Source of the DNA: Pyricularia pennisetigena
Taxonomy: Eukaryota; Ascomycota; Sordariomycetes; Magnaporthales; Pyriculariaceae
Reading direction: 5' to 3'
NCBI RefSeq assembly: GCF_004337985.1
Contig: NC_043742.1
Coordinates: forward strand, 2,714,176-2,778,175
Length of the DNA: 64,000 nucleotides
How positions within the stretch are numbered: position 1 is the first letter of the stretch; every line of letters begins with the position of its first letter. Positions 24,157 to 33,923 of this stretch are shown one piece after another. A program made the translations under genes and the position numbers. Under the pieces are notes generated by a model that saw nothing but the letters and a program-made list of their open reading frames with translations, had not been told where the DNA came from and ran no database searches.

Positions 24157-24198
24157 GGGGCCGGACTTTAGGGGGGTCGGAGATGTGGAGCCCAACGT
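24157..24198 (-). repeat. Right terminal inverted repeat of the pogo element
   Basis: These 42 bp match the left end perfectly in reverse complement. The adjacent TA (24199-24200) is the second target duplication. Confidence 0.95.
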
Positions 24199-24199
24199 T

Positions 24200-24268
24200 A
24201 TGGGTTGAGGGGGTATCAGGGGGCCTGATGGGGCCTGATGAATTCAAGCTGGGTAAATCGTTTGACAT
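24200..24268 (-). pseudogene. Severed native N-terminus of the PKS (23 codons)
   Basis: ATG 24268 opens a frame of 23 codons up to the transposon edge (begins MSNDLPSLNSSG, Pro/Ser-rich like other PKS N-termini). An in-frame TGA lies just upstream with no other ATG between, so this is a natural start. Across the element the frame continues exactly: the codon ending at 24200 is followed, after one copy of the duplicated TA, by the codon beginning at 22339, which is in frame with ATG 22321 and the KS. The fragment is therefore the original start of the PKS, cut off by the insertion. Confidence 0.85.
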
Positions 24269-25704
24269 ACGCTGAGCGTAATCATAAAATCAACTTTTTC
24301 TCAGCGACGATAATATTTTCCCTGTAATGTTTTGGTCTGAAAAAAAAAGTCTCAAGCTCAGAGAGGTTACTGACGGTGGGATTATTGTATGCCGGACTGA
24401 AATCTCGAGGCACACACCACTTCCTGTCAGACTGAGGGTCTAGATGAGCACGTAAAATCAACCTGTACCAGTATACCTCTTTATATATTGCTCTTGATCT
24501 AGTCCAGTCCAGTGTGTATATCGAACCGTCTACTTGTGATGTCTACTTATGATATTGCCCACGGCATCGTATGCCGTATACACTAACATATCCACGGCTA
24601 GGCCTTCCATGAAAGGTCCAGGGAAGAGTACCCAGCATCTACATCATTCATGGTTCTGACTGTGTTTCCTTTTCCCCGCCTTTGCTGGAAAGATGCCGTC
24701 ATGGTCGAGCCGGCATCCTCACCGTAGCCAAGCTTCCGAGACTTTCCGGCCGCCAACCGGCGATCATGGCCTGGAACGTCGGAAAGGCTGACACATTGCC
24801 ACGAAGCCTGTGAATTAGATACCTTTTCTGCCTATCTCTTGCATTATTATTTGTGAGAAAAAATATGTAAACATGAGAGGGGGTGTAAGTGTATATATCC
24901 ACGTAGTGGTTAGGGGGTTTGGACATGGACCGACACAACAGGGCAACATGTGCTACCAAGCAAGGTCCCAAGACTCACAATCAAACACAAGAAAGATGTT
25001 TCCGGAAGAGGAAGGCAACGGGTCTATGCAGCTGCAGTCTGTTTTGTCATGTTACGTTATGATAATGCAAGTCAGAGAACGCCGCCGGCCTACGCCAGCT
25101 GGCTTCAGACCCAACCAGATTGAACGCTGCAAACTACTTTTTGTGCGTATGCATCCAATGATAGTGCTTGCCGAGTATCTGGCCATGGTGTCATGATAAA
25201 AATGAGTATTGATACAGCATTTGCACACAAAGCAGGATGCAGCTAAGAAAAGGAGCAACAAGAGCCGAGCCGTCTGATTTGAAACGATACGGGTGGCGCA
25301 ATCAAGACCAGTGTGACGCTGGTTCTTCTTTTTAATTTCCTATCTTTGATTTTCTTTTTGTCAACTTGGACCTATGCAAAGAATCACATCATGACCGTTG
25401 GCCATTTCTGAACAAAATCAAGTCGAGGGTTGTCCGGTGAATATCTACTCTAAACAAATGGCTTAAACTGGCCCTATCTGGCTAGTTACTCCTAATTCCA
25501 GCCTGCTTAGAGCCTTATCATAGAAAGGCAATTTCCTAGCCGGACCTGCGTAAAATTCAAAGTAGGATCCATGATGGACAAGAGTTACAATTTGCGTAAG
25601 CTGGCATGGCATTGAAACCAGCAGCCAACTCTCGCCAAAAAAAAAGCTTTCCATTTCACAGTGACGACAGCTCACCAAAGTTGGACTGCTCCAAGGTCGT
25701 AAAA
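24269..25704. other. Intergenic: PKS promoter and cupin 3' region
   Basis: The left part is the native PKS promoter. The frames at 24699-24971 (-) and 24873-25196 (+) have no recognisable domain and are probably not genes. Nothing else is seen. Confidence 0.5.
24480..24487 (-). promoter_or_regulatory. TATA box of the orphaned PKS promoter
   Basis: On the minus strand this reads TATATAAA, about 212 bp upstream of the native PKS start at 24268. It is now separated from the PKS catalytic domains by the 1.86-kb transposon. Confidence 0.45.
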
Positions 25705-26300
25705 TCAGACCTTCTTGTTGTCGCCCTCGCCCTCCTTGTACTCGGAATACTCCTTCATCAAGCGGCCCATCTCAAACTCCAGGGCCTTGCCGTTCACGAG
25801 GATGGGCTCGACGTCGAGCAGCACGTAGAGCATGCGGGCGGGCTTGTCGGCCGAGACGTTGCGCCAGCGGTGCATGGCGCCGCGGTTGATGGAGACGTCG
25901 CCGGGCCGCATGACGCGGGTCTCGCCGCTGCCGCCGAGGCTGAGCTCGACCTCGCCCTCGCACACGGTGCCGATGCCGAGGCAGACGGCCCGGTGCATGT
26001 TGGACTCGCTGCCGGGCGCAAAGTCGATCATGCGCACCACCGCCCCGCCCGGCACGTGCAGCGGCGGCGGGTTCGCGGCCGCGTACGCCAGGTCCGCGTC
26101 GCCGTTGACCTGCACCGGGTTGGACGCGCAGCTGTAGAAGATGCTCTGCGCACCCAGCCCGTCGAGCATGACGGCTTGGTGCTCGCCCTGGTCGGACCGC
26201 ACAAACACCGACTCGCCGGCTGCGTTGTGGCCCGTCACGAACCGTGACGGCTTGCGGAGGCCTTGGGCGGGAAAGGATGTGATGGGGCCTGAGGCTGTCA

Positions 26301-26301
<1 letters not shown>
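25705..26301 (-). CDS. Single-domain cupin protein
   Basis: 198 residues from ATG 26301 (MTASGPITSFPAQG). A single cupin_2 barrel occupies about residues 90-170: motif 1 runs from APGSESNMHRAVCLGIGTV through EGEVEL, and motif 2 is RPGDVSINRGAMHRWRNV. The metal-binding His residues (MHR of motif 1, AMHRW of motif 2) are kept. There is no signal peptide, so it is likely cytosolic. Small cupins of this kind occur beside HR-PKSs in fungal salicylaldehyde pathways, where together with SDRs they are needed to form the aromatic aldehyde; the same role is inferred here. It is paralogous to the cupin at 31054-31788 (shared VTG/ITG...SVF..SD.G.H start and MIDFAPG/MMDFAPG). An AAC repeat of about 15 units abuts the start codon. 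Confidence 0.88.
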
Positions 26302-26346
<45 letters not shown>

Positions 26347-26347
26347 G
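26302..26347 (-). repeat. AAC microsatellite in the cupin leader
   Basis: About 15 tandem AAC units (GTT on the plus strand) end exactly at the cupin ATG. The frame stays open through the repeat to 26511, but no ATG precedes it there, so the repeat is most likely 5' leader rather than poly-Asn coding sequence. Confidence 0.9.
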
Positions 26348-28208
26348 CTGTGTCTTTTCTTTATTTCTTTCTTTTGACTGGTGTTTGCTTTGACTCGACA
26401 AAAAGATGGGCCTGCGTCAAGAGTGACAACAACGGAGAGGCAGGCAAAAGAACCGCTCGAGAGGTCGGGTGCAGAAGAGTGCAAGGTAATGTGCACACGG
26501 CTAATAGGCACACAGGCGTATTTCAGTTTCTATCCAGAGGCCATTGTTTCCTCCTGACAATCAAGCCAGGCTACTTTAATTTCTGCCCTTGATGGATTAA
26601 AAATTCTTAAATCATCTCACATTGCCCTCTCATTCGATGAAACGTCGATTGAGAGCTGATTTGTTCATCGCCTATACGGTTCAACCCGCGATTCCTCTGT
26701 ACAAAAGCGACTTGCTAGACTCTTGTCCATTGGTTTGGGTTATGCTAGATAAGCCAGTCCTCGTTTGGGTTTCGTAGCGCCGATAATGCCCAGTAGTGTA
26801 ACCCTGCGTGATGCTTCAACAATATAGCGAGCAGTGAGGCGGCATGCATGTCAGCAGCAATTGTTACTGTCAACATTGGCGGCTGGATTTTGAAACAAAA
26901 TGAACGGCCACGCCCCTACGGTTTTGGGGCATATGCGGGACGCGGCAGCTTGCATATGCAGTCATGAGCAAGAGGAGAATCACAGCGGGCAAATCGGCCC
27001 ACAGCTGATAATGCATAATACCACCCACGGGCGGGTTGTGTAGCATCGAACATCCCGCCTCTTCACCATGTTCAATCTCGCGGCAGCTGTGCGGCGTGAT
27101 CATCGCATCCTGTCCCGGGGTAGGGTCTCGGCAGCCCTGTGTCGGGTACGATAGCCTCTATGCTTGCGTATACTTGTCCGCACGAATCCGAAGCTGCTTA
27201 GGGCTTTCTCTACATAGACTACATCTGCTGGCGCTGACTGCAGAAAAGGCTGGCAAGGTTGAAGCGGGGTGCGGTCCGGAGAGCTTATTTGGGCAAATAG
27301 CTCGATTGTTCTCGTCAAGACTCAAGAAATTCCAGTGAGTGGATGGAATACGCCCGGCTGGAGGGCAGCGTGGATTGGTTAGCCAGGAGCTGCTGAGATG
27401 GCAAAGTGTGATTCGCAACTTATGGATTAATCAATCCCTGTCCCATAGATTGTGCGTACTCCCAATACTTACCCCATTGGGTCTGTCTTTTTTGCGTTAA
27501 AGGTGATCCCGGTGTCACGCTTCTAACCATGTGCGTGATCTCCATGTTCACATTCAGTTTCGGATCTAAAAATAACAAATTATTATGGCGGGGTTTGTTA
27601 AAAAGACGGGGATCCCGAATTCGTTTCAACCCTTCAGCCTAAAAAGTCCAAGGGAGGATTTTCTAGTTCCACAAGTCACATGGATTTATATCAATTGTGT
27701 TTGTATCGCAAAACCAACGTGGGAGATTGGGAGACATGGGCTAATGTACAGCAAAATAAATCACGACGCGAGCGAATCGCCCAGGGGACGTTTATATCCA
27801 GGAATGCATAAATATCATTACAGTCGCCAATAACTTATTCGGAGGCCTGCCGCTGTGCGCTATCCATTCATTACTGGTTAGATGCCTGTAGTATCCAAAT
27901 AGATGAGACTCTTAGTAGTTTCGTGGAAACAATATCGGTTGGCGCCTTTAAGCTAAGAATATTTTGTCAATCCACAATTCAAAACAGATCCGAGCACTCG
28001 GACGTATATGTGGCATTCAATGATAACTTGATGTTTAATATTTCCAGTCGTCGACTATAAAACCGTGCCGTCGCCTGAGCAAAATCTTGACATCAAGCAG
28101 TAATTTTCACAAACCGTTGCTTTTGTTTGTCTTGTTCCAGATTGATACTGGTTGAACCATCTATTTTTCTATTTTTAGTTTTATTTTCCGCCATAATTCA
28201 CCGCTAAA
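26348..28208. other. Intergenic, no gene seen
   Basis: This separates the first cupin from the secreted-protein gene. Open frames at 26870-27103, 27036-27338 and 27585-27833 are short and featureless. A TATA box for the downstream gene lies at 28056. Confidence 0.5.
28056..28062 (+). promoter_or_regulatory. TATA box of the small secreted protein gene
   Basis: TATAAAA lies 153 bp upstream of ATG 28209, at normal fungal spacing. Confidence 0.5.
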
Positions 28209-28408
28209 ATGCGAGCATTTGTTACCTTTTGTTTTTTCGCTGTCCTGGTTGCCGCGAAACCAAACGGACTACAACCGAGGGTTCCCCAAACAGTAGATCC
28301 CGATGTCCCTTTGACAGGAGACCGCTGTTGCAATAAGGGCACGACAGACTTTAATGAATTTTGCAAACACATGCACCTGTTTGCTTATTGCGTAGGTCCA
28401 TCATCCAT

Positions 28409-28465
<57 letters not shown>

Positions 28466-28685
28466 CCACACAAACTTGGTGATAACGATCTGCCCGTTGG
28501 ACATGACTAACCCATTTCTTTAGTGCGTCAATGTTGACAACTTCCAGTTTGGATATGGTGGTCCCGGGGGATGTGATCCGGTTACTGGTTTCAAGGTGGG
28601 ACGCGATGTCAAGGCAATCAATAACGGCGGCCGTTGTTCATCCGAGGGCAGAGATGGATTTGTTGGATGTGCTGCAGCTTCTTGA
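28209..28685 (+). CDS. Small secreted cysteine-rich protein inside the cluster
   Basis: Two exons, 28209-28391 and 28524-28685, give 114 residues. The intron (GTAGGT...TTTAG, phase 0) contains a T run of more than 50 bases. The N-terminus (MRAFVTFCFFAVLVAAKP) is a signal peptide. The mature protein has eight cysteines, with two CC doublets, one of them formed exactly at the exon junction, and a Gly-rich segment (FGYGGPGGCDP). The spacing CC..C..CC..C..C..C does not match hydrophobins. It resembles secreted effector or killer-like proteins in size only; no family is recognised. It stands alone on the plus strand among minus-strand pathway genes, so its link to the pathway is unclear. Confidence 0.65.
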
Positions 28686-28903
28686 TGGTCCATTTTGCGG
28701 ACCGGTATCAATCTATTGTTACTCCTATTTTCTGGCCTTTTCTGGAGCAGACGTATCTGCTGTCTAGCCAACCACATAATTCACCTGATCTCTACATTCC
28801 AACTAAAATACTGCCACCAAACGGTCTCTGCTCGGGGCACAATCTCTTTCAGTGAAGACAAGCTACCGAGTGTGCACCGTCACGTTCCGGCACGCTTCTC
28901 CCT

Positions 28904-29926
28904 CTACCAAGGTAGCACACTGCCGTCCGAGGTGCTCAAGAACTTGCCACCGACCGACTCACGTGTGGCATTCGTAACCTGTATTTTACCCTCGTCAGCG
29001 CCCAAGCTTTTTCTTTTTTTTTGATTTTTTTTTTTTTGTGGAAATGTGGTTAGAAAAATGAACACTGGCACGAGTCGACTTACAGCGTTTATGACACCCT
29101 CAGCGGCCTGCTCAATTGTCGTTGGGGCCTCGGCCATTCCAATCTGTTTGGCCACCCAGTTTCCGGGCTCGCTCTGGACAAGACTATCGTAGCAACATGT
29201 GGCAGTTAGCTGACAAGAAACTTGATTCATTCCTTTTAGTTTATCATCCAGCAGACACCAAAAAGGCAACCACTTACCCGGGATGAATGACGAGGGTGGT
29301 CAGCCATTCCTGCGACAGGTGGACACCCATTGTGAGCCAGTTGAGAGTGGCCTTGGCGGCGCCGTAGCCCGGGAAGATGAAGGACGAGATGTTCTTCATG
29401 AACTCGATGGACCCGGAGGTGGACGAGATGACGGCGAAGCGGGGCGAGTCGGCCTTTTGCAGCAGCGGCCTGAAGGCCTGCAGCACCAACAGCGGCGCGG
29501 CCGCGTTGACCTGGACGGACCAGCAGAGCTCGTCGGGGCCCAGCTCCAGCAGCGGCTTGTTGCCCTCGGGCATGCCGCCCGCGTTGGCAATCAGCACGTC
29601 GAGGTGGTGGACGCCCGCGGCCTGCACGTCCGCTGCGGCCTGGGTGGGGTCCGTCTTGGAGGTGCTCTCAATGTAGACCACGATGAGCTTGGAGCCCTCG
29701 GCCTTGGACGCGGCTTCGAGGGCAGACACGTCCGTCTTGGCGCTGCGCACGCTGCATATGACGATGTGGTTGGGCCGGGAGAGGTAGCCTTTGGCCAAGC
29801 CCAAACCGATGCCTACGGAGGGGGTTAGTCGGAGGTATCTTTGGACGTAATGATTGGAGGATTGGGAGGTCAGCGAAACTTGCCCTTGTTGGCACCGGTG
29901 ATCAGGATGGTGGTAGACTTGGACAT
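28904..29926 (-). CDS. Short-chain dehydrogenase/reductase, norsolorinate-ketoreductase-like
   Basis: Four exons (29884-29926, 29278-29812, 29084-29183, 28904-28978), total 753 nt, 250 residues. The first intron has a GC donor (GG|GCAAGT...GTAG); the other two are GT-AG. NADPH-binding motif TGANKGIG is split by intron 1; NAGG follows; the active site is SSTSGS and YGAAK. The end GKFL...DGSVLPW is typical of the fungal norsolorinic-acid-ketoreductase-like group. It probably reduces or oxidises a carbonyl on the polyketide chain. In salicylaldehyde pathways SDRs act on the PKS-bound or released chain to allow ring closure; I infer the same here. The third intron holds long T runs on the plus strand. 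Confidence 0.88.
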
Positions 29927-31053
29927 TTTGCTGTGGAGAGCTGTGGGTGCGTTACTAGAGTCTGGAGGTGTGATTGTAAGAGCCGCAAGAGTATAGGCAA
30001 AGACGTTAATTGCTAAAAGTCTGATCAAGAAACATCAAGCGTGAAGAGAAAAAAAAAAGGAAACGGTTCTAGATAAACGCAATCTGTATTCTGCATTCTG
30101 CAATTTACATCACCGTCCTGACAAGTGCACATGTCATAAAAATGCTCCCCAAAGGCAGTCGCTGTAGAACAAACAACCGTCCAAAGGAAGTTCACGCCGT
30201 CTTCTATCTCCGCTAAGTCCGTTCATCACCAATGGCAGAAACCAGAAGGGGAAGAATTGTCGGAGTGGTTACAAAGGAGCGGGGTTAACCCCAGGCCCGT
30301 CGACGGTTAAAACCTAGGTGCTGTAGCTAAACTCCGCTCGCGGGCCGTTGCGTTTCTGCGCCGCAGCCCTACGCCTTATTTGCGCGTTTGCTGGTCAGCT
30401 TTGGTGTTGGCTGTTGCCAGCTGCTCAAAGAATGTGTGAGTGGCTGGGTAAATTTTGGGGTACGGTAGCCGCAGCCTTGATGGAATGGAGGTGGTCTCAT
30501 GTTGGTCGATCCACATCCCACATCGCCCGCACCCAAGTAAGCTTATCCTCTTAGCGGCCGAGCGGGATGGGGATTAGGATTAACAAGGGCGGTTGTTTGT
30601 CTTGGGATCAGCTGAGGTTCGCAGCCGGAAGATTGTAGTCCAACCATCCTTCGCGTCGTCCCACACCAACATTCCGCGCCACGGCTTACTGCTGCAGCGA
30701 TCCGAGCTGATTGCAGCGGCTGCAAGGGAGGCCTAAGAAATTCAGGGAAACTCTTAGGCCTCCCTTGCAACCCTATGAGAGTTGGCATCTAATCGAGGTA
30801 TTCGGCGCGGAGAACCCAAATTGGGACTTGATTCTCGAAATCGCAAAACAACCACAGCATGGTGCTGGCAAGGCCGGGACTTGTCCGTCTTGGACTGGCA
30901 TTTTTGCCCCGATCACGTCTCTTGCAAACATGGCTCTACGTCATCATTTATAAGCATCTTTGGCAAAACCTTGGCTGGTCCTCAATGCCTCATTCCATCA
31001 TCTACTGTAGTCTGTTTGTAGTTTCAGTGGGTAGCATCTCCCACCCCCCGGCC
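29927..31053. other. Intergenic between SDR and second cupin
   Basis: The left part is the SDR promoter. A perfect 18-bp inverted repeat lies at 30721-30769. No gene is seen. Confidence 0.5.
30721..30769. repeat. Perfect 18-bp inverted repeat with 13-bp loop
   Basis: The arm TGCAAGGGAGGCCTAAGA (30721-30738) is exactly complementary to 30752-30769. It could form a strong hairpin. It lies in intergenic DNA and may be a regulatory palindrome or the ends of a tiny foldback element. Confidence 0.9.
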
Positions 31054-31788
31054 CTAGTACGTCCCTCTACCCTCGTACTCCTTCTTCAAACTACCCAAGT
31101 CCCCCGTCACCTTGGAGCCCTCTCCGGTAGCCGCCGAACCCCCGACATAGACGTCGTTGCAGTCCAGCAAGACCCACAGCATGCGACCGGGGAGGGTGCC
31201 GCCGCCAGTGACGTTCTTCCAAACGTGGGCCGTGGCGCGCTGCACGGCCACGTCGCCCTGCCGCAAGATGCGCTTCTGGCCCGAGTCGAGGCTCAGCTCG
31301 AACACGCCCTCGATGACGACGCCGTAGTCGATCGTCAGCCCGCGGTGGAGCGGAGAGGCGGCGCCCGGCGCAAAGTCCATCATGCGGCAGACGGAGCCTG
31401 AGGCGTAGTGGAAAGGAGGCTGTTCAGGTGGCACAAGAGTCAGTGATTTTCTAGGCTGGTCTTTTGTCTTTTTTTTTTTTTTTTTTTTTTTTGTTTCACT
31501 ATCCCACGAGCATGGTGGTTTTTCGGATACCTCTTGCGAAAGCGCTTTCTGGACGTCGACGTCGCCATTCAACTCGACTGGCGTCTCCTGCGTCGAGTAC
31601 ATGATGTTGGCGACCGCCTGCTTCTCCCCAATCACTCGGTGGTGATTACCATGGTCCGAGTGCAGAAAGACCGACTTGCCATTGTCGGCGTTGCCGGTGA
31701 TGTGTCGGAAGACTTGACGAAGACCAGCCGCCGGGAAGCTATCGACGTAGTATCCGTTGTTGATGGGGTTGTTGTTGTCGCCAGTCAT
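31054..31788 (-). CDS. Second cupin protein (paralogue)
   Basis: Two exons, 31531-31788 and 31054-31419, give 207 residues. The intron (GTATCC...GAACAG, phase 0, 111 nt) contains a run of about 20 A on the coding strand; read through, it would encode an implausible poly-Lys stretch, which supports splicing. The cupin barrel shows motif 1 (MDFAPGAASPLHRGLTIDYG, then EGVFEL) and motif 2 (RQGDVAVQRATAHVWKNV). Metal-site His residues are present in both (LHR and AHVW). It aligns with the first cupin over its whole length but the motif-2 sequence differs, so the two may have different substrates or one may be structural. It lies about 220 bp beyond the stop of the second SDR on the same strand. 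Confidence 0.87.
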   Translation of the reverse strand: MTGDNNNPINNGYYVDSFPAAGLRQVFRHITGNADNGKSVFLHSDHGNHHRVIGEKQAVANIMYSTQETPVELNGDVDVQKALSQEVSEKPPCSWDSETKKKKKKKKTKDQPRKSLTLVPPEQPPFHYASGSVCRMMDFAPGAASPLHRGLTIDYGVVIEGVFELSLDSGQKRILRQGDVAVQRATAHVWKNVTGGGTLPGRMLWVLLDCNDVYVGGSAATGEGSKVTGDLGSLKKEYEGRGTY

Positions 31789-32004
31789 TATTCAGGAAGG
31801 GGAACGAAACAAGTTGGTAGAGCGAGCAGAAAGAACAAGTTGATCTCAGGCAGAAAGAGCACAAGAGCAAAAAAGAAAACAGGCAAAACAAAGTCCACAT
31901 TGTATAACGTGTCTGGACAACATAGACTAGTGACTACCTCCACTATTGATAAGCAAACTGTTGCGTTTCCTCCAGCCAACCAGAGCCGATAGCATCTCCC
32001 TCCA

Positions 32005-33209
32005 TCATCCCAAGTGTGTAGTGAGAGTGGTACCGCCATCCAAAATCATGTTGCAGCCAGTCGCATAGCTCGCGGCCGGGCTGCAGAAGAACATGACGGC
32101 ATCGGCCACCTCCTCGGCCAGGGCGATCCGCCTCATCGGCACGCTGGTTCGGATCGTCTGCTCCAGCTCTGGCACGTCCTGCAGAGCCCTGCGGACCATG
32201 GGGGTGTCGACCCACGACGGGCAGACGCTGTTGACACGGATGCCATGAGCCGCGTTGTCGAGCGCTGGCGAGGCGTTTGTGAGCACCAGGAAGTCGCAGC
32301 CTGCTGGAACTGGATGCGAGGGAGGCGTGCACACGGTAAAACTTACCCGCGCTCTTGGTCAGACCAAGCACGGCATGCTTGGCCGTCGTGTACTGGATCA
32401 TGTTGGGCGTCGCAGCAAACGCGGCTGCGGATCCCAAGATGACAATGCAACCTCGCGTGGCGCCCCTACCCGGCGAGTTGCGCAAGACGGGCACAGGATC
32501 CTGCGTCCTCATCAGCGCCGACATGGCGCGTGTGACGAGAAAGGTACCTCTGACGTTGACCTGGAACATTGTCTCAAACTCCACGGGGCTGGCTTCCGAG
32601 ACCTCTTTGGCCAGCTTCACCCCAATCTTTGATTGTTTGATAAAGGGTTTGAGTAATGGGCGGTCTGCATGTCAGAAAGAAAAAAAAAAAAAAAAACAAA
32701 ACAAGCTGGTTGTGACAACGAAAAAAAGCGGAGGAACAAGATTACCGAATGGGGATATCAAAGCAAAAGAGAAAGAGACCCGCCACTTACCCCCGCGCTG
32801 TTGACGCAATAGTCAACCCTACCTAGCACACGCCGCGCAAAAGTCACGGCAGACTCGACCGAATTCTCATCCGCAACGTCCACCTTGGTGGCCTCTGCAC
32901 ACCCTAGGGCGTCTGCAGTACCGGCCGACTCTGCCTCAGCCTTACATTCGGCAACTAGGTATTCGGCAGCCTGCAGATCCACGTCAGCCACCACCAGGCC
33001 GGCCACGCCACGGCGTGCAAACGCCAACGCACACGCCCTTCCGATACCGCTCGCTATTGATTTGTTAGTCATCTTGCCAGTCAGCTCAGTGGAATCAAGT
33101 GCTTGATATCGAGGTGAATGATTCATCAGCCTGATACAAGATTATTGATGGTTGCACGGCTTGAGATTGACCAACCTCCAATCACAAACGCAGAGCCCAT
33201 GGTTATCAT
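32005..33209 (-). CDS. Short-chain dehydrogenase/reductase, FabG-like
   Basis: Four exons: 33176-33209, 32787-33053, 32347-32664, 32005-32264, sum 879 nt, 292 residues (289 if ATG 33200 is used). Motifs: GGASGIGRA for NAD(P) binding, NSAG, catalytic Ser in LGSAAA and YTTAK, then HGIRVNSVCPSWVDTPM and the C-terminal LDGG. It is a classical SDR, probably oxidising or reducing a ring alcohol or chain carbonyl. Exon 2 has an unusual end: the consensus donor GTAAGT at 32790 would put exon 3 out of frame, while GTGGCG four bases later keeps it. Intron 2 has an A run of about 18 (plus strand). It is divergent from the FAD monooxygenase, sharing a 714-bp promoter. Confidence 0.86.
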
Positions 33210-33923
33210 TTTGGATGGGCTGGGTGCGCAGGGTTTGTTGGCTGCCTGAGACCCACTCGGAAGCTGTACGGGAAGCTCAAAGACGCAGGAAGTTGTATCC
33301 GCCCGTTACTGACGATGAGTGAAGCCGAGCTGCTTGGTGAGGGGCATCAATTGATGTCGATGGTGTTGCAAAATAGAGAAACTCGAGGTAAGTGGATTCG
33401 GACTAATTTATGCACCGCGTCATAGGCCCTAGACATTTGTGCTTTGTCTCTTCCGTACTCAATTCGTAACTATTTGTTGGTAGTTATGCCGACGGCTCAA
33501 AGAAAATTAAGTCCAATTGCGGAGTGTGCATACGGTTGCATGTTACCTGATATCGTTGGGTGCATATGAGTGACCTCGAGTGCTCCTGGACGCCCAAAGA
33601 TACCTATACCTTTATCAAGTATCTGTCTCACGAAAGCCGTTGGCGGCTTTAACCAAGTTTGGAAACAGTCTGTTCAGGTGGATACACACTGAAAGACTAC
33701 GTGGGTATCTATTTGTTGATGGAGATGAATACCTAACAGCCTCCAAAACCATCACCGCAAACCCAGCAATATTCTTTCCTTCGAAACGAAAAGGGGAGGA
33801 TACTCTTGGCTACAAGGTTGTCAAAATAACAGCCTCGTTCCATGTTGCCAGCCTGCTTATGCCAATGGTCAAAGTTCCCTGGTCCGACGCAGATACGCCG
33901 TCCAAACTACAAGGAAACTTAAA
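33210..33923. promoter_or_regulatory. Divergent promoter between SDR and FAD monooxygenase
   Basis: 714 bp separate the two start codons, so one region probably controls both genes. The frame at 33580-33966 has no gene-like features. I do not see a clear repeated operator. Confidence 0.5.

Larger units (their letters stand above)
22339..24200. mobile_element. Intact pogo/Fot1-type DNA transposon (Pot2-like)
   Basis: The element spans 22341-24198 (1,858 bp) and is flanked by TA on each side (22339-22340, 24199-24200), the target duplication of the Tc1/mariner superfamily. Its two ends are perfect 42-bp inverted repeats beginning ACGTTGGGCTCC. It encodes one uninterrupted transposase. Length, TIR size and ORF length match what I recall for Pot2 of Pyricularia; the exact family needs alignment. 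There is no sign of RIP. It sits inside the first coding exon of the PKS. Confidence 0.95.

Noticed and set aside
24873..25196. 107-codon plus-strand frame upstream of the PKS
   Set aside because: No start context, signal peptide or domain; it lies in the native PKS promoter region.
26302..26511. Poly-Asn N-terminal extension of the first cupin
   Set aside because: There is no ATG upstream of the AAC repeat in that frame, and cupin homology begins after ATG 26301, so the repeat is treated as leader.
31420..31530. Lys-rich insertion in the second cupin
   Set aside because: It is bounded by GTATCC and GAACAG in phase 0, encodes a homopolymer, and is absent from the paralogue; it is an intron.
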